Positions 1 through 5,433 of a stretch of DNA of 11,459 nucleotides are shown one piece after another; position 1 is the stretch's first letter, and each line of letters opens with the position of its first letter. Made by a program: the position numbers and the translations under genes. The stretch comes from Pseudomonadota bacterium. Its GTDB lineage: Bacteria > Pseudomonadota > Gammaproteobacteria > Burkholderiales > Thiobacillaceae. The notes below the pieces were generated by a model. The model did no database searches and had not been told where the DNA came from. It saw only the letters and a program-made list of their open reading frames with translations. The stretch spans positions 1 to 11,459 of the forward strand of contig JAKACL010000069.1 in assembly GCA_021821425.1 (NCBI GenBank), given 5' to 3'.

Positions 1-9
1 TCGGTCTCC
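1..9 (-). promoter_or_regulatory. Ribosome binding site of the next cbb3 oxidase gene (probably ccoO), off the window
   Basis: Read on the minus strand, the bases just after the ccoN stop are GGAGACCGA, and the stop itself (TGAGGAG) overlaps the Shine-Dalgarno core. This places a start codon at or just beyond the window edge, as expected for ccoO following ccoN in a ccoNO(Q)P operon. The identity of the next gene is inferred from the usual operon order, not seen. Confidence 0.5.
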
Positions 10-1431
10 TCAGGCGTGAACGGCTTGCGGGATCGCGGCATCATTCACCACGCGTCCCTGGCGGGTGGTCTGCCAGACGTTGTACGCCATGATCAGCATG
101 CCGCTGAAGAACAGCGCGCCGCCCAGCAGCCGGATGCCGTAGAACGGATACATGGTGTCGAGCACCTGCGCAAAGCTGTAGGTCAGCGTGCCATCGGCAT
201 TGGCCGCGCGCCACATCAGGCCCTGCGCCACGCCGGCGATCCACATCGAGGCGATATACAGCACCACGCCGATGGTGGAGAGCCAGAAATGCCATTCGAT
301 CAGCTTGGTGCTGAACATCGATTCGCGGCCGAACAGGCGTGGAATCAGGTAGTACATCGAACCGATGGTGATCATTGCCACCCAGCCCAGCGCGCCCGAG
401 TGCACGTGGCCGACGGTCCATTCGGTGTAGTGCGACAGCGCGTTGACCGTCTTGATCGACATCATCGGCCCCTCGAACGTCGACATGCCGTAGAACGACA
501 GCGCGGTCACCATGAACTTGAGGATCGGATCGGTGCGCAGCTTATGCCACGCGCCCGACAGCGTCATGATGCCGTTCATCATGCCGCCCCAGGACGGCGC
601 CAGCAGCATCAGCGAAAACACCATGCCGAGCGATTGCGCCCAGTCCGGCAGCGCGGTGTACTGCAAATGGTGCGGGCCGGCCCACATGTAGATGAAGTTG
701 AGCGACCAGAAGTGGACAACGGAAAGTCGATACGAATAGATCGGGCGGCCGGCCTGCTTGGGGATGAAGTAATACATCATGCCGAGGAAGGCAGTGGTGA
801 GGAAGAAGCCCACCGCGTTGTGGCCGTACCACCACTGCACCATCGCGTCCTGCACGCCGGCGTAGGCGGAGTAGGACTTGGTCAGCGTCACCGGCAGCTC
901 GGCGCTGTTGACGATGTGCAGCAGTGCGATCACCAGGATGTAGGCGCCAAAAAACCAGTTGGAGACATAAATGTGTTTGGTCTTGCGCTTGACGATGGTG
1001 CCGAAGAACACCAGCGCGTAGGCCACCCACACCACGGTGATCAGGATATCGATCGGCCATTCCAGCTCGGCGTATTCCTTGGAGCTGGTCATGCCCAGCG
1101 GCAGCGTGATCGCGGCCAGCACGATCACCAGCGTCCAGCCCCAGAAGGTGAAGGCCGCCAGTTTCTCGGCCCACAGCCGCACCTGGCAGGTGCGCTGCAC
1201 GATGTAATAGGAGACTGCGAACATCGCAGATCCGCCGAAGGCGAAGATCACCGCGTTGGTATGCAGGGGTCGCAGCCGGCCGTAGGACAGCCATTCGATC
1301 CCGAAGGTCAGGTCCGGCCAGATCAGCTGCGCGGCCAGGATCACCCCGACCAGCATGCCGACGATCCCCCACACCACCGTCATGATGGCGAACTGGCGGA
1401 CGACCTTGTAGTTGTAGGTTGTCGCTTCCAT
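10..1431 (-). CDS. ccoN: cbb3-type cytochrome c oxidase subunit I (CcoN)
   Basis: Catalytic heme-copper subunit of the cbb3 (C-family) terminal oxidase. It sits in the inner membrane, reduces O2 to water with electrons from c-type cytochromes at low oxygen, and pumps protons. The 473 residues match the family length and are mostly hydrophobic helices. Metal ligands are visible: H57 (RPLHTNA) for low-spin heme b; H204 (WYGHN), H254 and H255 (AGPHHLQY) for CuB; H342 and H344 (VGHVHSG) for the two hemes. Y248, six residues before the HH pair, fits the C-family tyrosine that cross-links to the CuB histidine, and E320 (STFEGP) is the conserved glutamate near the active site. The start is supported by GGGAGA seven bases upstream. 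It should be the first gene of a cco operon that continues off the window. Identification is very secure. Confidence 0.98.
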   Translation of the reverse strand: MEATTYNYKVVRQFAIMTVVWGIVGMLVGVILAAQLIWPDLTFGIEWLSYGRLRPLHTNAVIFAFGGSAMFAVSYYIVQRTCQVRLWAEKLAAFTFWGWTLVIVLAAITLPLGMTSSKEYAELEWPIDILITVVWVAYALVFFGTIVKRKTKHIYVSNWFFGAYILVIALLHIVNSAELPVTLTKSYSAYAGVQDAMVQWWYGHNAVGFFLTTAFLGMMYYFIPKQAGRPIYSYRLSVVHFWSLNFIYMWAGPHHLQYTALPDWAQSLGMVFSLMLLAPSWGGMMNGIMTLSGAWHKLRTDPILKFMVTALSFYGMSTFEGPMMSIKTVNALSHYTEWTVGHVHSGALGWVAMITIGSMYYLIPRLFGRESMFSTKLIEWHFWLSTIGVVLYIASMWIAGVAQGLMWRAANADGTLTYSFAQVLDTMYPFYGIRLLGGALFFSGMLIMAYNVWQTTRQGRVVNDAAIPQAVHA

Positions 1432-1483
1432 GCACGTCTCCCGTGTTTGATGACTGATTTTTGCGTGCGCCGGCAGTCGGCTT

Positions 1484-1519
1484 TCAAATATAAGGATAAA
1501 TATATCTATTTATATTTGA
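1484..1519. promoter_or_regulatory. AT-rich nested inverted repeat over the ccoN promoter (candidate operator)
   Basis: Perfect 10-base arms TCAAATATAA (1484-1493) and TTATATTTGA (1510-1519) are separated by 16 bases. A second, inner inverted repeat has arms ATAAATA (1496-1502) and TATTTAT (1507-1513) with a 4-base spacer. The block is almost pure A/T in an otherwise GC-rich window and brackets the -10 hexamer of ccoN, which is the geometry of a repressor site. The binding protein cannot be named from sequence alone. Confidence 0.5.
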
Positions 1520-1528
1520 GTGTGTCAA
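1499..1528 (-). promoter_or_regulatory. Probable sigma70-type promoter of ccoN
   Basis: On the minus strand there is a perfect -35 TTGACA (1528-1523), an 18-base spacer and -10 TATATT (1504-1499). Transcription would start near 1492, leaving a leader of about 60 bases before ccoN. The -10 lies inside the AT-rich palindrome described separately, so occupancy of that site should affect this promoter. No canonical FNR/FixK box is seen at the usual -41.5 position. Confidence 0.6.
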
Positions 1529-1624
1529 GTTGTCGCACCCACCTTGTGGGGGCGATGCATGCGCGATGTTGTATTGCGGGCGCAACGGGCGCCATCCCTG
1601 TTTTTATGTCAGATTTGGATTTGG

Positions 1625-1630
1625 TATAGA
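1625..1630 (+). promoter_or_regulatory. Weak candidate -10 box for the histidine phosphatase pair
   Basis: TATAGA lies 20 bases before the ATG at 1651. No convincing -35 is found at the right spacing (TTTTAT at 1602-1607 is the best), and the gene has no clear Shine-Dalgarno sequence, so a very short leader is possible. This is a tentative call. Confidence 0.22.
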
Positions 1631-1650
1631 TCGGTACCACAACAATAGAT

Positions 1651-2304
1651 ATGCCCCACACACCCAAACCGCTCGCAACCCGGCTCTGCATCATTCGCCA
1701 CGGCGAAACCGACTGGAATGCCGCAGGGCGCATCCAGGGCCATACCGACGTGCCGCTGAATGCCACCGGCCGCGCGCAGGCGCTGGCGATGGCTTTCAAT
1801 GCCGCGCACCACCGCTTCCATGCGATCTATAGCAGCGATCTGCTGCGGGCGAGCGAGACGGCGCAGATGCTGGCGCAGCGCGAAGACCATGCGGTCAAGC
1901 TGCTGCCGCAGCTGCGCGAACGGCATTTCGGCATCTTCCAGGGGCTGACCGCGGACGAAGGCGCGGCGCGCGATCCAGCCGCGCATGCGCGCTATCTGGC
2001 GCGCGACCCAGACTATGATTTCGAGACCGGGGAATCGCTGCATGTCTTCGCCGAACGCGTGACCGCAGGCATCGAGTGGCTGGTCCGCCATCACAGCGGA
2101 CAGACCCTTGCGGTGATCGGCCACAGCGGCGTGCTCGACGTCGTGTATCGCCGCGCCACCGGCAGGTCCCTCAGCGCGCCGCGCGATTTCAAGATTCCCA
2201 ACTGCGGGCTCAACTGGTTCCAGATCGACGGCCAGGGGTGGCATCTCGAATCCTGGGCCGATCGACACCACCTGAATGAAGTTCTGACCGAGCCGCCCGA
2301 ATGA
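1651..2304 (+). CDS. Histidine phosphatase family protein (GpmB/CobC-like)
   Basis: A 217-residue cytosolic protein of the phosphoglycerate-mutase-like superfamily, which transfers phosphate through a phosphohistidine. The full active site is visible: R16-H17-G-E-T (H17 the nucleophile), R66 in SSDLLRASET, E90 in LRERHFG as general acid, and H158 in IGHSG. The sequence FGIFQGLT and the length resemble GpmB/CobC/PhoE-type phosphatases rather than true GpmA, which has an insert and the ERHYGALQGLNK signature. The substrate cannot be read from the sequence; phosphosugars, alpha-ribazole phosphate and phosphoglycerate are all possible. The ATG is the first good start after the intergenic region but lacks a clear ribosome binding site. 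Its stop overlaps the start of the next gene (ATGA), so the two are probably translationally coupled. Confidence 0.9.
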   Translation: MPHTPKPLATRLCIIRHGETDWNAAGRIQGHTDVPLNATGRAQALAMAFNAAHHRFHAIYSSDLLRASETAQMLAQREDHAVKLLPQLRERHFGIFQGLTADEGAARDPAAHARYLARDPDYDFETGESLHVFAERVTAGIEWLVRHHSGQTLAVIGHSGVLDVVYRRATGRSLSAPRDFKIPNCGLNWFQIDGQGWHLESWADRHHLNEVLTEPPE

Positions 2305-3023
2305 GCGCCGCGGATCACATCGTGCTGCTGCGCCATGGCCACAGCGAATGGAATCTGTCCGATCGCTTCACTGGCTGGACCGATATTCCGCTGACCGCAG
2401 TCGGCCTCGCCGAGGCGGCCGCGGCGGGACGGCGGCTGGCGCAGGCGGGCTATGGTTTCGACGAAGTGCACGGATCCGTGCTTCAGCGCACGCGTCAGAC
2501 GGCCGACGCGCTGCGGGCGGCCATGGGCACGCCCGCGGTGCCGCTGTTCACCCACTGGCGGCTGAACGAACGCCACTACGGCGCGCTGCAGGGCCTGAAC
2601 AAGCGCGAGATCTTTGCAACCTGGGGCGAAGCCGCCTCGCGCCGCTGGTGGCGCGGCTACACCGAGCCGCCACCGCCGCTGGACTGGAACGATCCGCGTC
2701 ATCCGCGCTTCGATCCCCTGTATGCGGACCTCGCGCCTGCGGACCTGCCGGCCAGCGAAAGCCTGCGCGACTGCCAGCAGCGCATGCTGCCGTACTGGCA
2801 TGCGGTGCTGGTGCCGCGGCTCCAGGCCGGCCGGCGACTCCTGGTGATCAGCCACGGCAACACCCTGCGCGGATTGGTGATGCATCTGGATGGCCTGTCG
2901 GCTGAGGCGATGGAACAGGTGGAAATCCCGTCCGGCGTGCCGCTGGTCTATCGCTTCGCACCCGACCTGAGCGTGCATAGCCACGAATGGCTGGAAGTGC
3001 CCGCCGCCGCGCCGGCGGCCTGA
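2301..3023 (+). CDS. gpmA: 2,3-bisphosphoglycerate-dependent phosphoglycerate mutase, divergent
   Basis: Predicted to interconvert 3- and 2-phosphoglycerate in glycolysis/gluconeogenesis, using a phosphohistidine primed by 2,3-bisphosphoglycerate. The 240 residues match GpmA. Signatures: LLRHGHSEWN with nucleophile H12, RFTGWTDIPLT, SVLQR with R63, ERHYGALQGLNK with acid E90, SHGNTLRGLVMHL with H185, and IPSGVPLVY. These sit at a constant +2 offset from the E. coli catalytic residues. It is divergent elsewhere: the usual WRRSY substrate-binding motif reads W116-W117-R118-G-Y, so one arginine is a tryptophan, and the motif GQS/GES after the nucleophile is GHS. It starts inside the previous gene's stop (ATGA overlap) and ends one base before the stop of the opposing alanine dehydrogenase. 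Activity as a mutase is likely but not assured, given the substitution. Confidence 0.9.
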   Translation: MSAADHIVLLRHGHSEWNLSDRFTGWTDIPLTAVGLAEAAAAGRRLAQAGYGFDEVHGSVLQRTRQTADALRAAMGTPAVPLFTHWRLNERHYGALQGLNKREIFATWGEAASRRWWRGYTEPPPPLDWNDPRHPRFDPLYADLAPADLPASESLRDCQQRMLPYWHAVLVPRLQAGRRLLVISHGNTLRGLVMHLDGLSAEAMEQVEIPSGVPLVYRFAPDLSVHSHEWLEVPAAAPAA

Positions 3024-3024
3024 A

Positions 3025-4107
3025 TCAGCCCAATCCCAGATCCTGCGCCAGCCCGGGATGGGTGATGGCGCCGGCATGCACGTGCAGGCCGGCCTTCAGT
3101 CCCGCATCCGACTCCAGCGCGCCCAGCCCGCGCTGCGCTAGCGCAAGCACATGCGGCAGCGTGGCGTGGGTCAGCGCCTGGGTGGCGGTGTGCGCCACCG
3201 CGCCTGGCATGTTGGTGACGCAGTAGTGGACGATGCCCTCGGCGACGAAGAAGGGATCGCTGTGGGTGGTGGGTCGCGACGTCTCGGCGATGCCGCCCTG
3301 GTCGATCGCGACATCGACCAGCACCGACCCGGCCGGCATCCGCTGCAGCGCGGTGCGGCTGATCAGGCGGGGCGCGTGGCGGCCCGGAATCTGCGCCGCG
3401 CCGATCACGATGTCGGCGTCCGCAAGCCTATCGGTGATCGCTTCCGGCGAGGAAAAACGGGTTTCCACCCGCGCGCCGAACTGCGCTTCGGCGCGCGCGA
3501 TCGCATCGCGCATGCGGTCGATCAGCGTCACGCGCGCGCCGAGCCCGACCGCCATGCGCGCCGCGCCCATGCCTACTACGCCGGCGCCGATGACCAGCAC
3601 ATGCGCCGGCGGCACGCCGGGCATGCCGCCGATCAGCTTGCCGTTGCCGCCGTGCGATTTGTGCAGGCCGAGTGCGCCCATCTGCGGCGCCAGCCGCCCG
3701 GCAATGTCCGACATCGGCTGCAACAGCGGCAGGCCGCCGCCGGGGCCGCTCACGGTTTCGTAGGCAATCGCGGTCACGCCGCGCGCCATCAGCGCCCGTG
3801 CCAGCTCGGGTGCGGCCGCCAGGTGCAGGTAGCAGAACAGCAGCTGGCCGTCGCACAGCCAGGCGACTTCCTCCGGCTGCGGCTCTTTCACCTTCACCAC
3901 CAGATCGGCGGCCCAGACCTCGGCCGCCGTGGCCGCCACCGTCGCGCCGGCAACGCGGTAGGCCGTATCGGAAAACCCCGCTTCCGCGCCAGCGCCGGTT
4001 TCGACGCTGACGCGGTGACCGGCGTCGGTCAATACGCGTGCGCCTTCCGGGGTGAGGGCCACCCGGTATTCGTGGTTCTTGATTTCCCTGGGAATGCCGA
4101 TATGCAT
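3025..4107 (-). CDS. ald: Alanine dehydrogenase (NAD+)
   Basis: Cytosolic enzyme that reversibly converts L-alanine, water and NAD+ to pyruvate, ammonia and NADH. At 360 residues it is near the usual 370. Active-site residues are all in place: R15 (EYRVALTP), K74 (VKVKEP), H95 (FCYLHLA) and D269 (VDVAIDQGG). The Rossmann loop is GAGVVGMGAA (from G174), followed by an acidic D198 that favours NAD+ over NADP+. The family signature HYCVTNMPGAV is near residues 294-304. The start has AGGGA about 11 bases upstream. The upstream region to the HEPN gene shows no convincing sigma70 promoter. It converges on gpmA with one base between the two stops and no room for a separate terminator. Pyridine nucleotide transhydrogenase subunit A is related but longer, and lacks this exact C-terminus. 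Confidence 0.96.
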   Translation of the reverse strand: MHIGIPREIKNHEYRVALTPEGARVLTDAGHRVSVETGAGAEAGFSDTAYRVAGATVAATAAEVWAADLVVKVKEPQPEEVAWLCDGQLLFCYLHLAAAPELARALMARGVTAIAYETVSGPGGGLPLLQPMSDIAGRLAPQMGALGLHKSHGGNGKLIGGMPGVPPAHVLVIGAGVVGMGAARMAVGLGARVTLIDRMRDAIARAEAQFGARVETRFSSPEAITDRLADADIVIGAAQIPGRHAPRLISRTALQRMPAGSVLVDVAIDQGGIAETSRPTTHSDPFFVAEGIVHYCVTNMPGAVAHTATQALTHATLPHVLALAQRGLGALESDAGLKAGLHVHAGAITHPGLAQDLGLG

Positions 4108-4187
4108 GACGATGCGTCCCTTTCGGTTTGCGTCAAACGGGCCGTCTGGTGCGATGGATCATTTGAAGTTGTTGCGAGTTCACCGGC

Positions 4188-4322
4188 TCATCCGGGTGCA
4201 TGCTCCGCCTCGACGATGCGGATTTCGTTATGGGCGCCTCGCTTGAAGTCGGCATGGTGTTCACGGAAGCGGACGACGATGTCAAGGCGTTCGGTAGGGG
4301 CGGCATGTGTTATCGCTTTGGT
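4188..4322 (-). other. Coding-like, start-less open stretch between the HEPN gene and ald
   Basis: In the 202-base gap between the HEPN stop and the ald start, one minus-strand frame stays open for 44 codons to a TGA at 4190-4188. It reads like protein (for example TERLDIVVRFREHHADF then KRGAHNEIRIVEAEHAPG), with mostly G or C in third positions. It has no ATG, GTG or TTG start and begins within the end of the HEPN gene, in another frame. It could be the tail of a deleted gene, a former extension of the HEPN protein, or chance. The opposite strand is also open in register, which weakens the case. I recognise no family. Confidence 0.2.
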
Positions 4323-4690
4323 TCAGGCATCGACGTTAATGCGTGTGTCACCCGGGCAACGTCGTCGATCAGATCGGATACAACGCCGCACAACTCGGCG
4401 ATGTCCGATGCCTCCACTTCGAGGAAGCCTTCGTATTCGGCGAGGTTGCGCTTGCGGTGCGCAGCGTCAAGAACACGCCAGCGCGCGGCCGGCCAGGCCA
4501 GCGTGTGCTCAAGGCACTGGAAAACGGTGTATCGGTTTTCACTGCGGTAGCCGTGCCAGCGCAGTGCGGCCAGGGCCGCGGCGTGCGCGCCATCGCCAGC
4601 ATGCGCCGGACCTCCGCTTCGTTGCGCGGCTCGGGTTTTGATTTGTCCGATGCGTACCAGGTTATCCAGCGCGGCCAGACTCAAGGACAT
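4310..4690 (-). CDS. HEPN-domain protein of an MNT/HEPN pair, probably a rearranged toxin
   Basis: A 126-residue small helical protein that I place in the HEPN group (SAV_6107-like) from the C-terminal half: HGYRSENRYTVFQCLEHTL (residues 46-64) and RVLDAAHRKRNLAEYEG (72-88). HEPN toxins are usually RNases with an RX4-6H motif. Here the RN pair (R81-N82) is followed by Y86 where a histidine would be expected; R72-X5-H78 formally fits but sits in a less typical context. Residues 19-34 look out of frame: the +1 frame from 4638 to 4585 reads KPEPRNEAEVRRMLAMAR, a credible helix, while the used frame is Gly/Ala/Arg-rich. This suggests an extra A in the A4 tract (4636-4639) and a compensating deletion near 4585. 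It overlaps the end of the MNT gene by 29 bases. The start has AGGGA directly against the ATG, which is unusually close. Membership is fairly likely; toxicity is doubtful. Confidence 0.65.
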   Translation of the reverse strand: MSLSLAALDNLVRIGQIKTRAAQRSGGPAHAGDGAHAAALAALRWHGYRSENRYTVFQCLEHTLAWPAARWRVLDAAHRKRNLAEYEGFLEVEASDIAELCGVVSDLIDDVARVTHALTSMPEPKR

Positions 4691-5252
4691 TCCCTATCAA
4701 TGGCAGGATGGGTTGCGCGAGCACGCGGTTGACGAAAGAATCCGGCTCCGCGCGCCGGCGCTCGAATTCGGTGGGAGTGTAGCAGGTGGGATTGATCTTG
4801 CGGCCGAGCCCGGTTTCCAGCGGCACGAGCAATTCGAGCACGTCGGCCAGCCGCAGCTGCTTGCCCACGAGCATGAGGTCGACGTCGCTTTGCGCGGTGT
4901 CGGTTTGTCTGGCCACGGAACCATAGACGAAGGCGAATTCGATGCGGGTTACCAGCGGCTGCAGCGCTTCGCGCAGCATGGGTTCGATGCCCAGAGTCTT
5001 GCGAACCAGGACGACGAGTTCGTTGAATACCGGGCTTTGCGGGTTGGCCTGGAAATGACGCAGGTTGCCGATCCGCTCACTATGAACCAGCCCTGCCTTG
5101 GCGAGCCGGTTCAGTTCCCTCTGCAATGAAGCGCTGCCGAGTCCCGTCAGCCGACGGAGCTCGCTCAAATAGTAGCTGCGTTCGGGCTGGCCGAAGAGCC
5201 AGCGCAGGACCTGGGCCTGGCTGTCAGAGAATAGGGCGCTTGCGATCGACAT
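4662..5252 (-). CDS. Winged-helix plus MNT nucleotidyltransferase protein (probable antitoxin/regulator)
   Basis: A 196-residue two-domain protein. Residues about 1-70 form an ArsR/MarR-like winged helix (LRWLFGQPERSYYLSELRR, then GSASLQRELNRLAKAGLV and a wing near HSERIGNLRHF). Residues about 85-190 are a minimal nucleotidyltransferase with G111-S112-X10-D123-X-D125 (VYGSVARQTDTAQSDVDLML). The third acidic position is replaced by the INPTCYT segment, which I recall as normal for this family. Related MNT proteins pair with HEPN toxins and neutralise them, in some cases by adding AMP. The winged helix suggests it also represses its own promoter, and a 12-base palindrome lies 13 bases before its start. 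The HEPN gene follows with a 29-base overlap. The domain calls are secure; the antitoxin role is inferred from the pairing. Confidence 0.85.
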   Translation of the reverse strand: MSIASALFSDSQAQVLRWLFGQPERSYYLSELRRLTGLGSASLQRELNRLAKAGLVHSERIGNLRHFQANPQSPVFNELVVLVRKTLGIEPMLREALQPLVTRIEFAFVYGSVARQTDTAQSDVDLMLVGKQLRLADVLELLVPLETGLGRKINPTCYTPTEFERRRAEPDSFVNRVLAQPILPLIGNVLESGRAG

Positions 5253-5264
5253 AGCCAGAATCTA

Positions 5265-5276
5265 GCACGATCGTGC
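5265..5276. promoter_or_regulatory. Perfect 12-base palindrome, likely operator of the MNT/HEPN pair
   Basis: GCACGATCGTGC reads identically on both strands and ends 13 bases before the MNT start codon. On the minus strand it is followed directly by TAGATT, a possible -10 that would give a nearly leaderless transcript. The upstream protein carries a winged helix, so autoregulation through this site is a natural inference. No Shine-Dalgarno sequence is visible before the ATG. Confidence 0.5.
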
Positions 5277-5286
5277 CAATAATTGG
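5276..5286. repeat. Second small palindrome abutting the operator
   Basis: CCAAT-A-ATTGG is an 11-base palindrome with one central base. It shares its first base with the 12-base palindrome before the MNT gene. It may extend the operator or form part of the promoter; short palindromes of this size also arise by chance. The rest of the gap up to 5433 holds no recognisable gene, promoter or terminator. Confidence 0.3.
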
Positions 5287-5433
5287 AAAATTGACGTCTT
5301 CCTGGCCATGCGTGTCCCTGAAGCCGTTGCGTCAGGCCAACGCAGGCATCGGAAAAATCATCCGCGGCTGCAGCTGCCATGGCCGTGCTCTTACATCTGG
5401 TCCGTTTCAATCAGGCATACGTGAGCGGTGTGC

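Noticed and set aside
1446..1460. TTGAT-N4 half-site between ccoN and its promoter
   Set aside because: Only the first half matches the FNR consensus; the second half (GATTT) does not resemble ATCAA.
1516..1528. FNR-like site TTGA-N5-TCAA at the ccoN promoter
   Set aside because: FNR/CRP-type sites need a 6-base spacer between TTGA and TCAA; here it is 5, and the site overlaps the -35 rather than lying near -41.5.
16..1629. Very long plus-strand open frame (537 codons) opposite ccoN
   Set aside because: It mirrors a secure oxidase gene. The product is His/Arg/Gln-rich with no hydrophobic core or known motif, as expected for an antisense shadow in GC-rich DNA.
4181..4198. Small hairpin (CACCGG / CCGGGTG) between the HEPN gene and ald
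   Set aside because: The short stem has a bulge and no T-tract follows on either strand, so it does not qualify as a terminator.
4200..4550. 116-codon plus-strand open frame beginning MLRLDDADF
   Set aside because: Most of it is antisense to the HEPN gene. The first part looks protein-like only because it is codon-in-register with the coding-like minus stretch. No ribosome binding site is seen.
3151..4641. Long plus-strand open frame (496 codons) opposite ald and the HEPN gene
   Set aside because: The composition is Arg/His/Ala-rich and it has no recognisable domain. The minus-strand genes carry full catalytic motifs and ribosome binding sites.
5165..5410. 81-codon minus-strand open frame over the MNT promoter
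   Set aside because: It runs through the operator palindrome and into the MNT winged-helix region in another frame. Its low-complexity composition and lack of a ribosome binding site argue against a gene.
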